Positions 1-5,919 of a stretch of DNA of 21,046 bases are shown here, piece by piece. Source of the DNA: a virus; the IMG/VR virus record IMGVR_UViG_3300038701_003462, positions 1 to 21,046 of that record, one strand, 5' to 3'. A program made the translations under genes and the position numbers. Under the pieces are notes generated by a model. It worked only from the letters and a program-made list of their open reading frames with translations. It made no database searches and was not told where the DNA came from. Each line of letters begins with the position of its first letter. Position 1 is the stretch's first letter.

Positions 1-258
1 ACGGGCAACCTGCCCGACGCCGAGCTCGCCGCGCCCCCGCTGCGCGTGATCGACGGCCGCGCCCGCGCGCTGCTCGACGACCCCGCCGACCCCGACGCGT
101 GGCGGGGGCTGCTGCTGGACGTCGTCCGCGAGGGCGGCGCGGCGGCCCTGGCCGTCGCCCAGCGCACCGGCCATGCCGCCGACGCCCCCGCCCCCTTCGG
201 CGGCCCCCTGCCCGAGCTCGCCCGGTGGGCCGCCGAGGCCCTCGTCCCCGCCGACTGA
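1..258 (+). CDS. C-terminal fragment of an unknown protein (truncated by window edge)
   Basis: An open frame runs in from the left edge in frame 1 and ends at a TGA at 256-258, so only the last 85 residues are visible. The fragment is rich in Ala, Leu, Pro and Asp, and its middle (about residues 25-60 of the visible part) looks helical. There is no signal peptide, membrane segment or catalytic motif in view. An ATG-less internal start at GTG 46 is possible, but the frame is open from base 1, so a longer gene is more likely. It precedes the beta-helix protein by 80 bases and may belong to the tail region. Function is not recognised. Confidence 0.6.
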   Translation, partial: TGNLPDAELAAPPLRVIDGRARALLDDPADPDAWRGLLLDVVREGGAAALAVAQRTGHAADAPAPFGGPLPELARWAAEALVPAD

Positions 259-271
259 CCCCCCGCGGCCG

Positions 272-332
272 ACCGCAGGACCGACCCCACACGACCGACC
301 CCACGACCCCCACGACCGACCCCCGCGAGGTA
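272..332 (+). repeat. C-rich period-7 spacer repeat
   Basis: The 80-base spacer between the first two genes consists largely of 7-base words such as ACGACCG and ACCCCAC that recur in one phase. It is nearly free of T. It is shorter and different in sequence from the TGAG/TCA heptad arrays further right, but it shares their 7-base period. No clear Shine-Dalgarno sequence lies before the next start apart from GAGG at 327-330. Confidence 0.5.
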
Positions 333-338
333 CCCGCC

Positions 339-2402
339 ATGACCGTCACCCGGCTCCGCGACATGGGCATCACCGCCGACCCGAAGCGCGACGGGCGGCT
401 CTTCGCCGATCAGTCCCGGTCGGCGACCGGGCGGTACCTCGGCTATGCGCGCCGCGGCGACCCGTCGCTGCCGGCGGTCTACGTCGCGCTGGCGCCCTCG
501 GGCGGGGGCGGGACGGGCGCGGGGAGCATGGCCGACCCGTACCTGCTCAGCGCGGCGAGCGCGGCGACGCGGGGCGCACAGCTCGTCGCCTACGCCGCCA
601 CGGTGCACGCGGCCCTGACCAACGGCTCGCGGCTGCTGCTGCACCGCGAGCTCGCGTCGTGGGCCAACCGCGTGCGCGTCGCCGACGCGTCCTCGGTCGC
701 GATGGCGACCGCGTTCTCGCACCTGGGCGCGTGGGGCGAGGGCCCGGGCCGCCCGCTGCTGACCAAGTACGACGACTGGTCGGCCTCGTGGACCGAGGTC
801 GTCGATGCCGACACGGGCCAGAGCTACTACTGGACGAGCTGGGCGGGCTCCGACAAGGTGCGGATCGCGATGGGCACGCCCGAGACGGCCGACCCGTGGA
901 ACGCCGACCGCTACGGCGCCGACGACTTCGTGATGGTCGGCAGCCTCGCGCGGTTCCGCAAGATCATGCAGCACGACCTGGTCGCCGTCGCCGCGTCGGC
1001 CGAGGGCGACGAGCGCTCGCGGCAGAACCTCGTCTTCGTGGACACCGGCGCCAACCGGCTCTACCTGTTCATCCACGGCTCGGCCGACCCGTCGGGCGTG
1101 AGCCTGCAGAAGTGCGAGGCGACGGCCAACATCGCGGGCGTCAGCGCCGACGGCGTGCTCTTCGACGGCGTGCACCTCGAGGGCGGGTCGGTCGACGCCG
1201 ACGAGTACGTCGTGAAGAACACCGCCGGCGGCGTCGGCTGGGGCATGGTGGACTGCTTCGCCGGCGACGCCGACGCGCACGTGGCGGGCACCGCGGGCTC
1301 GAACGCCGACGGCTCGGTCGCCTTCTTCAGCGGCTGCGTCTTCTCGGGCGGGTCGTACCACAACACGGCCTTCACGCACCTGGTCGCCTTCGCCAACGAC
1401 GGCGACGTGGACCTGATCGCCGACGGGTGCGACTTCCTGCAGGGGAGCCTGGGCCCGACGCACACCCGCGGGCAGCTGGCCATCTCGCACGGCTCGGGCG
1501 GCAACACCGCGGGCTCGATGGTGCTCAGCAACGCCCGCACCAAGACCCGGGGCGCGCAGTCGGTCGTGGCGTACGCCAACACGACGCCCGAGGCGGGCGA
1601 GGTGTACGGCGCCGCGATGGTCGAGAAGGACTGGGACGTGCTGGGCGAGGGCTCGAACGCGCCCGACGGCACCGCCGACGCGGTGAGCTCGGCCGACGCG
1701 ACGACGGCCTTCTCGATCGTCCCCTTCGGCGTCTTCGAGAAGATCCCGCACGGGTGCATCCGGGGGCGCGTCGCGGTGCGCAACTACCAGAACTCGTCGG
1801 GCGGCGAGGCGTACGCCAAGCTCACGAGCATCGCGCGGGTGACGGCGGCGAACATCGACCTGGCCGTCTCGCTGCCGGTGCTCAGCGACTCGGGCGACCG
1901 GGCCCGGCTGGCCTGGATCCTCTCGGGCAACACGGTCGCGATCGACTGGGTCGGCCTGACGCTCCGCCTGGACTACGCCGGGGGCGCGCAGGAGCTGCGG
2001 TGCTTCCTCGACAGCGGCACGCCGAGCCAGACGTTCACGGGCTGCCTGTTCGAGAGCGTGGGCGCGGGCACGGTCGTGATCGAGCAGGACCACGACTACA
2101 ACGCCGCGGCCTCGTCGGGCAAGGGGTTCGCGCACTGCGCGTTCTACGGGATCGACGACGACGACTACGGCAGCTCGACCTCGCCGGTGGTGCTGAGCGA
2201 GCCGGTGGACCCGGACGCGCCGGTGCTGCCCTCGAGCCCGCTCGTGCTGGCCTACGGCGACATCGACCCGGGCGTGATGCCGGTGTGCGACGCGCACGGC
2301 AACCCGCGGCACCCGGCCTACCCGACCATCGGGGCCCGCGCCGCGACGGTCCGCGGGCGGCCCGCGGTGCGCGGGCGTGACCCGAGGGCGGTGACGACGT
2401 GA
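339..2402 (+). CDS. Right-handed beta-helix protein, candidate tail spike/fibre
   Basis: This 687-residue protein starts at ATG 339, where GAGG lies upstream; earlier in-frame starts run back through the neighbouring gene. From about residue 230 it shows repeated short turns with stacked Gly, Asn and Cys and strands of the type 'GCVFSG', 'DGCDFLQG', 'GCLFES' and 'AHCAFYG'. These are typical of right-handed parallel beta-helix (pectin-lyase-like) folds. The C-terminus has an 'HGNPRHP...TIGA' stretch, seen at the ends of many beta-helix surface proteins. No N-terminal secretion signal is visible, which favours a virion protein over an exported one. In phages such folds form tail spikes or fibres that bind or degrade surface polysaccharide; that role is inferred. 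Its stop overlaps the next start by 4 bases. Confidence 0.75.
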   Translation: MTVTRLRDMGITADPKRDGRLFADQSRSATGRYLGYARRGDPSLPAVYVALAPSGGGGTGAGSMADPYLLSAASAATRGAQLVAYAATVHAALTNGSRLLLHRELASWANRVRVADASSVAMATAFSHLGAWGEGPGRPLLTKYDDWSASWTEVVDADTGQSYYWTSWAGSDKVRIAMGTPETADPWNADRYGADDFVMVGSLARFRKIMQHDLVAVAASAEGDERSRQNLVFVDTGANRLYLFIHGSADPSGVSLQKCEATANIAGVSADGVLFDGVHLEGGSVDADEYVVKNTAGGVGWGMVDCFAGDADAHVAGTAGSNADGSVAFFSGCVFSGGSYHNTAFTHLVAFANDGDVDLIADGCDFLQGSLGPTHTRGQLAISHGSGGNTAGSMVLSNARTKTRGAQSVVAYANTTPEAGEVYGAAMVEKDWDVLGEGSNAPDGTADAVSSADATTAFSIVPFGVFEKIPHGCIRGRVAVRNYQNSSGGEAYAKLTSIARVTAANIDLAVSLPVLSDSGDRARLAWILSGNTVAIDWVGLTLRLDYAGGAQELRCFLDSGTPSQTFTGCLFESVGAGTVVIEQDHDYNAAASSGKGFAHCAFYGIDDDDYGSSTSPVVLSEPVDPDAPVLPSSPLVLAYGDIDPGVMPVCDAHGNPRHPAYPTIGARAATVRGRPAVRGRDPRAVTT

Positions 2403-2743
2403 TCGAGCTGCGGATCGAGAATCTGGGCGAGGCGGTCGGGGTGCTCGTCGCCGCGTACTTCGCCGTCGGGGCGCTCGTCGCGCTGGCGTCGATCGGGCCG
2501 TGCCGGGCGATCATGCCCGGCGTGGTTGAGCTCCGACGCATCCGCGAGACGCAGCGGGGCAACGGCGAGCCCGTCGCCCCGCCGTGGTGCGTGGCGTGGG
2601 CGGTGATGCTCGTGATCGCGGTCGTCGCCTGGCCGCGGGTGGCGCGCGACGCGTGGGACTGGTGGACCGACAAGGCGTACCGGGCCCGGATTCGCCGGGC
2701 GGTGCGCTCCGTTCGCCCCAAGACGGGGGCGACTGGAACATGA
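2399..2743 (+). CDS. Small two-TM membrane protein (holin-like by size only)
   Basis: The GTG start at 2399 overlaps the upstream TGA (GTGA), pointing to translational coupling. The product has 114 residues. Hydrophobic segments lie at about residues 11-33 and 62-79, followed by a very basic C-terminal tail rich in Arg and Lys. Two helices, small size and a charged tail fit a phage holin, but no family signature is visible. No endolysin is seen nearby, so the lysis role is only a possibility. Neighbouring genes on both sides overlap it by 4 bases. Confidence 0.75.
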   Translation: MIELRIENLGEAVGVLVAAYFAVGALVALASIGPCRAIMPGVVELRRIRETQRGNGEPVAPPWCVAWAVMLVIAVVAWPRVARDAWDWWTDKAYRARIRRAVRSVRPKTGATGT

Positions 2744-3180
2744 CCACGGATGAGAGACCCAGAGACGGCGAGGCGGGCGGTGCGACCGAGACGGTCGCGG
2801 CGATGCTGCGCCGCACGCGCGGTGCGGTGATCCTGCAGGTGCACTACCCCCCGCGCTTCGTGATGATGACGCGCGCGTGCTGGCGGCGGTGCCTCGTCGA
2901 GCACGGCATGACGCCGGACGGGGCGGGCCGGATCGCGATGCGGGGCGCCAGCGTCGCCGGGCTCCGGATCGTCGGCGAGCTGCCCGGCGACGATGACGCC
3001 AAGGCGACGCTCTGGATCGAGGACCCCCGGCCGATCGCGGGCCTCGGGTGGGTCCGGGCCGACGGGTCGTACGACGACGACCGGGCGGAGGCGGAGCCCT
3101 GGGGTCTGGACCTCGACGCCACGCCGGCGCGGGATATCGCGTTGGTCGGCCTGTTCCTCGACGGGGAGCCGATGGCATGA
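2740..3180 (+). CDS. Hypothetical phage protein, 146 aa
   Basis: The ATG at 2740 overlaps the previous stop as ATGA, which selects this start over earlier in-frame ones lying inside the preceding gene. The protein is soluble. Its first 20 residues are polar and probably disordered; a mixed alpha/beta region follows, and the C-terminal half is acidic (a DDDR-type patch, then 'WGLDLD'). No recognised motif was found. It belongs to a chain of five genes joined by 4-base overlaps, so it is probably co-translated with two small membrane proteins. Confidence 0.75.
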   Translation: MTTDERPRDGEAGGATETVAAMLRRTRGAVILQVHYPPRFVMMTRACWRRCLVEHGMTPDGAGRIAMRGASVAGLRIVGELPGDDDAKATLWIEDPRPIAGLGWVRADGSYDDDRAEAEPWGLDLDATPARDIALVGLFLDGEPMA

Positions 3181-3815
3181 CCGCCCAGCCCGTGCACACC
3201 TCGCACACGCCGCCCGAGATGCGCTGCCGCGACAACGCCCGCGTCAGCGCGCACGCGCCGGGCGGGCTGGGCATCCGCCGCGACAACAGGCGGGCCGTCG
3301 CCGACCCCGCGCTCGTGATGACGCTCGACCCGGCCGACTGCGCCCACCTCGAGCGCGAGATCGTGGACCCGGCCGCGCCGCCGGGCGACGCGTCCAACTG
3401 GAAGCTCGTGCCCGCCCAGACGCTCGCCGAGCGGGGCGTGGCGGTCGTGCCCCGGCGGTACCACCGCTCGCAGGCGGTGGGCGTGCGGCGGCTCGTGGTG
3501 GGCGGCCGGCCCGTGCTCGTCGGGCTCGGGGCCGACAGCGCCCACGACCGGGCCGCCGTGATCGCGGCCCGGCTCGCCGAGGCGGGCATCGAGACGGGCA
3601 TGACGAGCGTGACCGACCCCCGCGGCCCGCGCGCCCCGGACGCCGCGGCGGCCCACCTCGCCGCGCGGATGCGGGCCCAGGGCAAGCGGCTGCGCGACCG
3701 CCTCGAGCTGCGCGGGCCCGAGAGCGCGGCCGACCGGGTCGCCTCCGCCTTCCTCCGCGAACGCGGCTTCGGGCCCGACGGGCGGGAACTCAAACCACGA
3801 AAGGAGACGCGATGA
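3177..3815 (+). CDS. Hypothetical phage protein, 212 aa
   Basis: It starts at ATG 3177 in an ATGA overlap with the upstream stop. The first 50 residues are His/Pro/Arg-rich. A central part (about 90-150) has alternating strands and helices, including 'VGVRRLVVGGRPVLVGLG'. The C-terminus is a basic helical region (about 160-212) that could bind nucleic acid or another virion protein. No family is recognised. The base composition matches its neighbours. The last codons contain the AAAGGAG Shine-Dalgarno sequence that serves the next gene. Confidence 0.75.
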   Translation: MTAQPVHTSHTPPEMRCRDNARVSAHAPGGLGIRRDNRRAVADPALVMTLDPADCAHLEREIVDPAAPPGDASNWKLVPAQTLAERGVAVVPRRYHRSQAVGVRRLVVGGRPVLVGLGADSAHDRAAVIAARLAEAGIETGMTSVTDPRGPRAPDAAAAHLAARMRAQGKRLRDRLELRGPESAADRVASAFLRERGFGPDGRELKPRKETR

Positions 3816-4102
3816 GCGAAGTGATGCTCGGCGGTGATCTGGCGTGGTGGGTGCGGGCGGTCCCGTGCGTGCTCGGGTTCCTCATGATGGCGGTGCCGCC
3901 CGGCATGGCGATGCAGTACGAGCTGAGCCCGGCGTGGCCCCGGTTGTATCGGACGGTCCCGCGCCGGTGGTTCGTCGCGATGGTGGCCGTGATGCTCGCG
4001 GGCTTCGTGGTGTTCGTGTTCGGCGTGTCGAGGCCGCGGGGGAAAGTGGCGCCGGGCTGGTTCGCCGCCGGAGCCGAAGCAAGGGAGGCGCGGGGGGCAT
4101 GA
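3812..4102 (+). CDS. Small two-TM membrane protein, 96 aa
   Basis: The ATG at 3812 overlaps the previous TGA by 4 bases and has a strong Shine-Dalgarno sequence, AAAGGAG at 3800-3806. Hydrophobic helices lie at about residues 12-35 and 53-71, with 'PRLYRTVPRRW' between them, and the C-terminus is basic. It could be a holin or another envelope protein. It is the second two-TM protein in this overlapping gene chain, so the pair may form a holin/antiholin-like set, but nothing beyond topology supports that. Confidence 0.75.
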   Translation: MSEVMLGGDLAWWVRAVPCVLGFLMMAVPPGMAMQYELSPAWPRLYRTVPRRWFVAMVAVMLAGFVVFVFGVSRPRGKVAPGWFAAGAEAREARGA

Positions 4103-4350
4103 CGCACACGCTCTGCCTGCTCTGCGGGAACCGCCGCGTCGAGACCGTCTGCGGCGACCAGTCGTGCCCGTGCACCGGCGGGCCCGGTTTCGTGTGGACG
4201 ACGCCCGTCGTGATCGCGGGCATGGAGTACGACACGCCCGCGGGCCCCCGCGTGATGGCCCGCTGCGGGCGGCTCGTGCCCGCCGACCGGGCGGGCGCGG
4301 AGACCGACTGGATCGATCCCGCGCGGGATTCCCGCGCACCGGTGGCGTAG
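4099..4350 (+). CDS. Small cysteine-rich protein, possible zinc ribbon
   Basis: It starts at ATG 4099 (ATGA overlap) and encodes 83 residues. Cysteines at positions 6, 9, 18, 23 and 25 form a CxxC...CxxxxCxC cluster in the first 30 residues, with one further Cys near residue 56. That spacing suggests a small metal-binding (zinc-ribbon-like) fold. Whether it binds metal or DNA is unknown. It ends the chain of overlapping genes; the next gene begins 15 bases downstream. Confidence 0.7.
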   Translation: MTHTLCLLCGNRRVETVCGDQSCPCTGGPGFVWTTPVVIAGMEYDTPAGPRVMARCGRLVPADRAGAETDWIDPARDSRAPVA

Positions 4351-4365
4351 TCATAGAGGGCACGG

Positions 4366-4662
4366 ATGACCGACGATCCCGAGCGCGACCACGCCGGGCC
4401 TCTCGACCTCCACCCGCACGAGATCACGCCCGAGACCCGGGCCTACCTCGCCGCGTGCGTGGACAACGACCCGGCCCGGGAGGCGGCGTGCGCCGACGTC
4501 GTCTTCGGGGGTATCGCCGCGCGCCGGGCCGCCCGCGACCGCGGCGTGCCCGGCTCCACCCTCCGCGACGACCTCCGACGCTTCCGGGCCCGATTCGCCG
4601 CCTATATCAAGCGCGAGACCGACGCCGGCGGGTCGCTCCACCGCTTCGTGAGGCCCGCGTGA
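4366..4662 (+). CDS. Small helix-turn-helix protein upstream of terminase
   Basis: This 98-residue protein starts at ATG 4366 with GAGGG at 4356-4360 as a possible ribosome site. Residues about 47-72 ('AARRAARDRGVPGSTLRDDL') look like a helix-turn-helix: an Ala/Arg helix, a Gly turn, and a Ser/Thr-led recognition helix. The region before it is acidic. It overlaps the terminase small subunit start by 4 bases, so it may assist packaging-site recognition or regulate late genes. The functional choice is open. Confidence 0.65.
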   Translation: MTDDPERDHAGPLDLHPHEITPETRAYLAACVDNDPAREAACADVVFGGIAARRAARDRGVPGSTLRDDLRRFRARFAAYIKRETDAGGSLHRFVRPA

Positions 4663-5513
4663 CCGACGCGGCCCTCACCCTCGAAGACCCCACCGAGGGG
4701 CTCGTCACCCCCGCCGAGTTCGGCGCCCGCGTCGCCGCCGTCATCGGCCGCGAGCCCTACTCCCGCCCCGCCGTGCACAAGTGGCGCCAGCGGGGCGAGG
4801 TCGCGCCCCGCTACGTCGATCCCGACCGGGGCACCGCCTGGTACGACCCCGCCGACGCCGAACGCGTCGCCAAGAACCGCCCCGCCCACGGACGCGGCGG
4901 CGCCCGGCCCGGCTCGGGCCGGCCCCGCCGCACCGCCACCGGGCGGCCCGACGCCCCCGACCCGCTCGCCGACGAGGACTCGCTGGCCGCCCGCGCCGCC
5001 GTCGCCGAGCTGCGCTCCGAGCTCGCCGACCGAACCGAGCCGCCCGCCGGGGCGATCGAGCCGCGCGACGTCGCGCTGCTCACCCGCGACGAGCTGGCCG
5101 CCCTCGCCCGCTTCCCCGACGAGTCGGGCCCGATGACGGGCGCCGCCCTCGCCCGCTACGCCAAGCTCGAGGAGATCCGCAAGAAGGCGATCGCCAACGA
5201 ACGCGACGCGGGCAACCTCGTGGACAAACGCACCGCGGCCCGGGCGTGGGTCAAGACCGTCAGCGCCCTGCGGGCCGGGCTCGAGGGCCTGCCGATGGCC
5301 GTCGCCGCCCGCGTCGGGCCGATCGCCGCCCCCAACGACGCCGAGCTCGCCCAGGCCGGCGACCTGCTGCTCGCCACCGGCGCCGACCCCGACGCCGTGA
5401 ACCGGGCCCTCGCCCTCGTCGAACGACCCGCCGACTGCGAAGACGCCGTGCGGACCATCGTCGCCGCCGAGGTCCGCCGGCTGCTGGATGAGTTGGGGGG
5501 GAGTGAGGCGTGA
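4659..5513 (+). CDS. Terminase small subunit (DNA packaging)
   Basis: The GTG at 4659 overlaps the upstream TGA and gives 284 residues. Residues about 15-70 resemble a winged helix-turn-helix DNA-binding domain of the Nu1 type. A basic 'GGARPGSGRPRR' stretch follows at about 80-91, of the kind common in terminase small subunits. The C-terminal half has a long helix, 'KLEEIRKKAIANERDAGNLV', followed by a helical region ending near residue 220, the usual pattern for this family. It would recognise the packaging site and recruit the large subunit. The last codons (GSEA) and the stop lie within the first heptads of a repeat array, so the C-terminus may have been shaped by the repeat. Placement just before gpA-type terminase supports the call. 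Confidence 0.8.
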   Translation: MTDAALTLEDPTEGLVTPAEFGARVAAVIGREPYSRPAVHKWRQRGEVAPRYVDPDRGTAWYDPADAERVAKNRPAHGRGGARPGSGRPRRTATGRPDAPDPLADEDSLAARAAVAELRSELADRTEPPAGAIEPRDVALLTRDELAALARFPDESGPMTGAALARYAKLEEIRKKAIANERDAGNLVDKRTAARAWVKTVSALRAGLEGLPMAVAARVGPIAAPNDAELAQAGDLLLATGADPDAVNRALALVERPADCEDAVRTIVAAEVRRLLDELGGSEA

Positions 5514-5601
5514 GGCCTGAGGCCTGAGGCTTGAGGGATGAGCCGTGAGCAGTGAGCAGTGAGCAGTGAGGCCTGAGGCCTGAGTGCTCACGGATGACGC
5601 C
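5504..5601 (+). repeat. Heptad array 1 (small terminase to 59-aa gene)
   Basis: Fourteen consecutive 7-base words in one phase, the first overlapping the last two sense codons of the terminase small subunit. The second word supplies that gene's TGA stop at 5511-5513. Words include TGAGGCC (four times), TGAGGCT, TGAGCCG, TGAGCAG (three times) and TGAGTGC, then TCACGGA and a degenerate last word. Mostly TGAG orientation. The next gene follows after a 36-base stretch with a GAGAAAGG ribosome site. Confidence 0.95.
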
Positions 5602-5637
5602 CGCACGCGGCGGACCAAGAGAAAGGCGACAACGACG

Positions 5638-5817
5638 ATGGGTGAGCACGCGAAGAAACCCCCTTGCGAGCCCACGCCCCCGGGTGATCTGGTGGTGCGG
5701 CTGACGCTCGACGACGGCGAGTACCGGGAACGGCTGCGCGAAGACCTCGCGATGCTTGACGAGCTCATCGCGAAGATGGAACGCGTCAACGAACTCAAGG
5801 AGCAAGGAAAGGCCTGA
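5638..5817 (+). CDS. Small coiled-coil protein, 59 aa
   Basis: ATG 5638 is chosen because GAGAAAGG lies at 5619-5626 and because the earlier in-frame GTG at 5584 falls inside the repeat array. The product is small. After a Pro-rich start, residues about 20-55 form an amphipathic helix with a Leu/Ile/Met heptad pattern ('LREDLAMLDELIAKMERVNEL'), likely a coiled coil. It sits between the small and large terminase subunits and may be a packaging accessory, but no family is recognised. Its TGA stop is the first word of the following array. Confidence 0.65.
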   Translation: MGEHAKKPPCEPTPPGDLVVRLTLDDGEYRERLREDLAMLDELIAKMERVNELKEQGKA

Positions 5818-5919
5818 GGCCTGAGCAATGAGCAGTGAGGCGTGAGGCCTGAGTGCTGAGTGCTCACGGCTGAGTGCTCACCCCGCAAGCCTCACCCCTC
5901 AAGCCTCAAGCCTCCCCCC
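5815..5919 (+). repeat. Heptad array 2, exactly 15 heptads from stop to start
   Basis: The region from the upstream TGA to the base before the terminase ATG is 105 bases, exactly fifteen 7-base words without any phase change. The first seven are TGAG words. Then TCACGGC, TGAGTGC and TCACCCC alternate, one degenerate word follows, and the rest are TCA-type words ending in TCCCCCC. No Shine-Dalgarno sequence precedes the terminase start. Confidence 0.95.

Noticed and set aside
173-2380. Alternative + frame of 735 codons over the beta-helix gene
   Set aside because: It is Arg/Pro-rich without fold-like pattern, whereas the 339-2402 frame shows clear beta-helix motifs.
2318-4363. Long minus-strand open frames, e.g. 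2318-4363, 5899-8118, 8115-10103 and 9919-11412
   Set aside because: They lie opposite recognised or well-coupled + strand genes, are low-complexity Arg/Gly/Pro/Ala sequences, and are the usual antisense shadows of high-GC codons.
5860-5919. N-terminal extensions of several genes through the repeat arrays (also at 17241, 18725, 12324, 11650)
   Set aside because: The extra residues are translations of TCA heptads (Ser/Leu/Pro/His-rich patterns), and a better-placed ATG, often with an AGGACC leader, follows the array.
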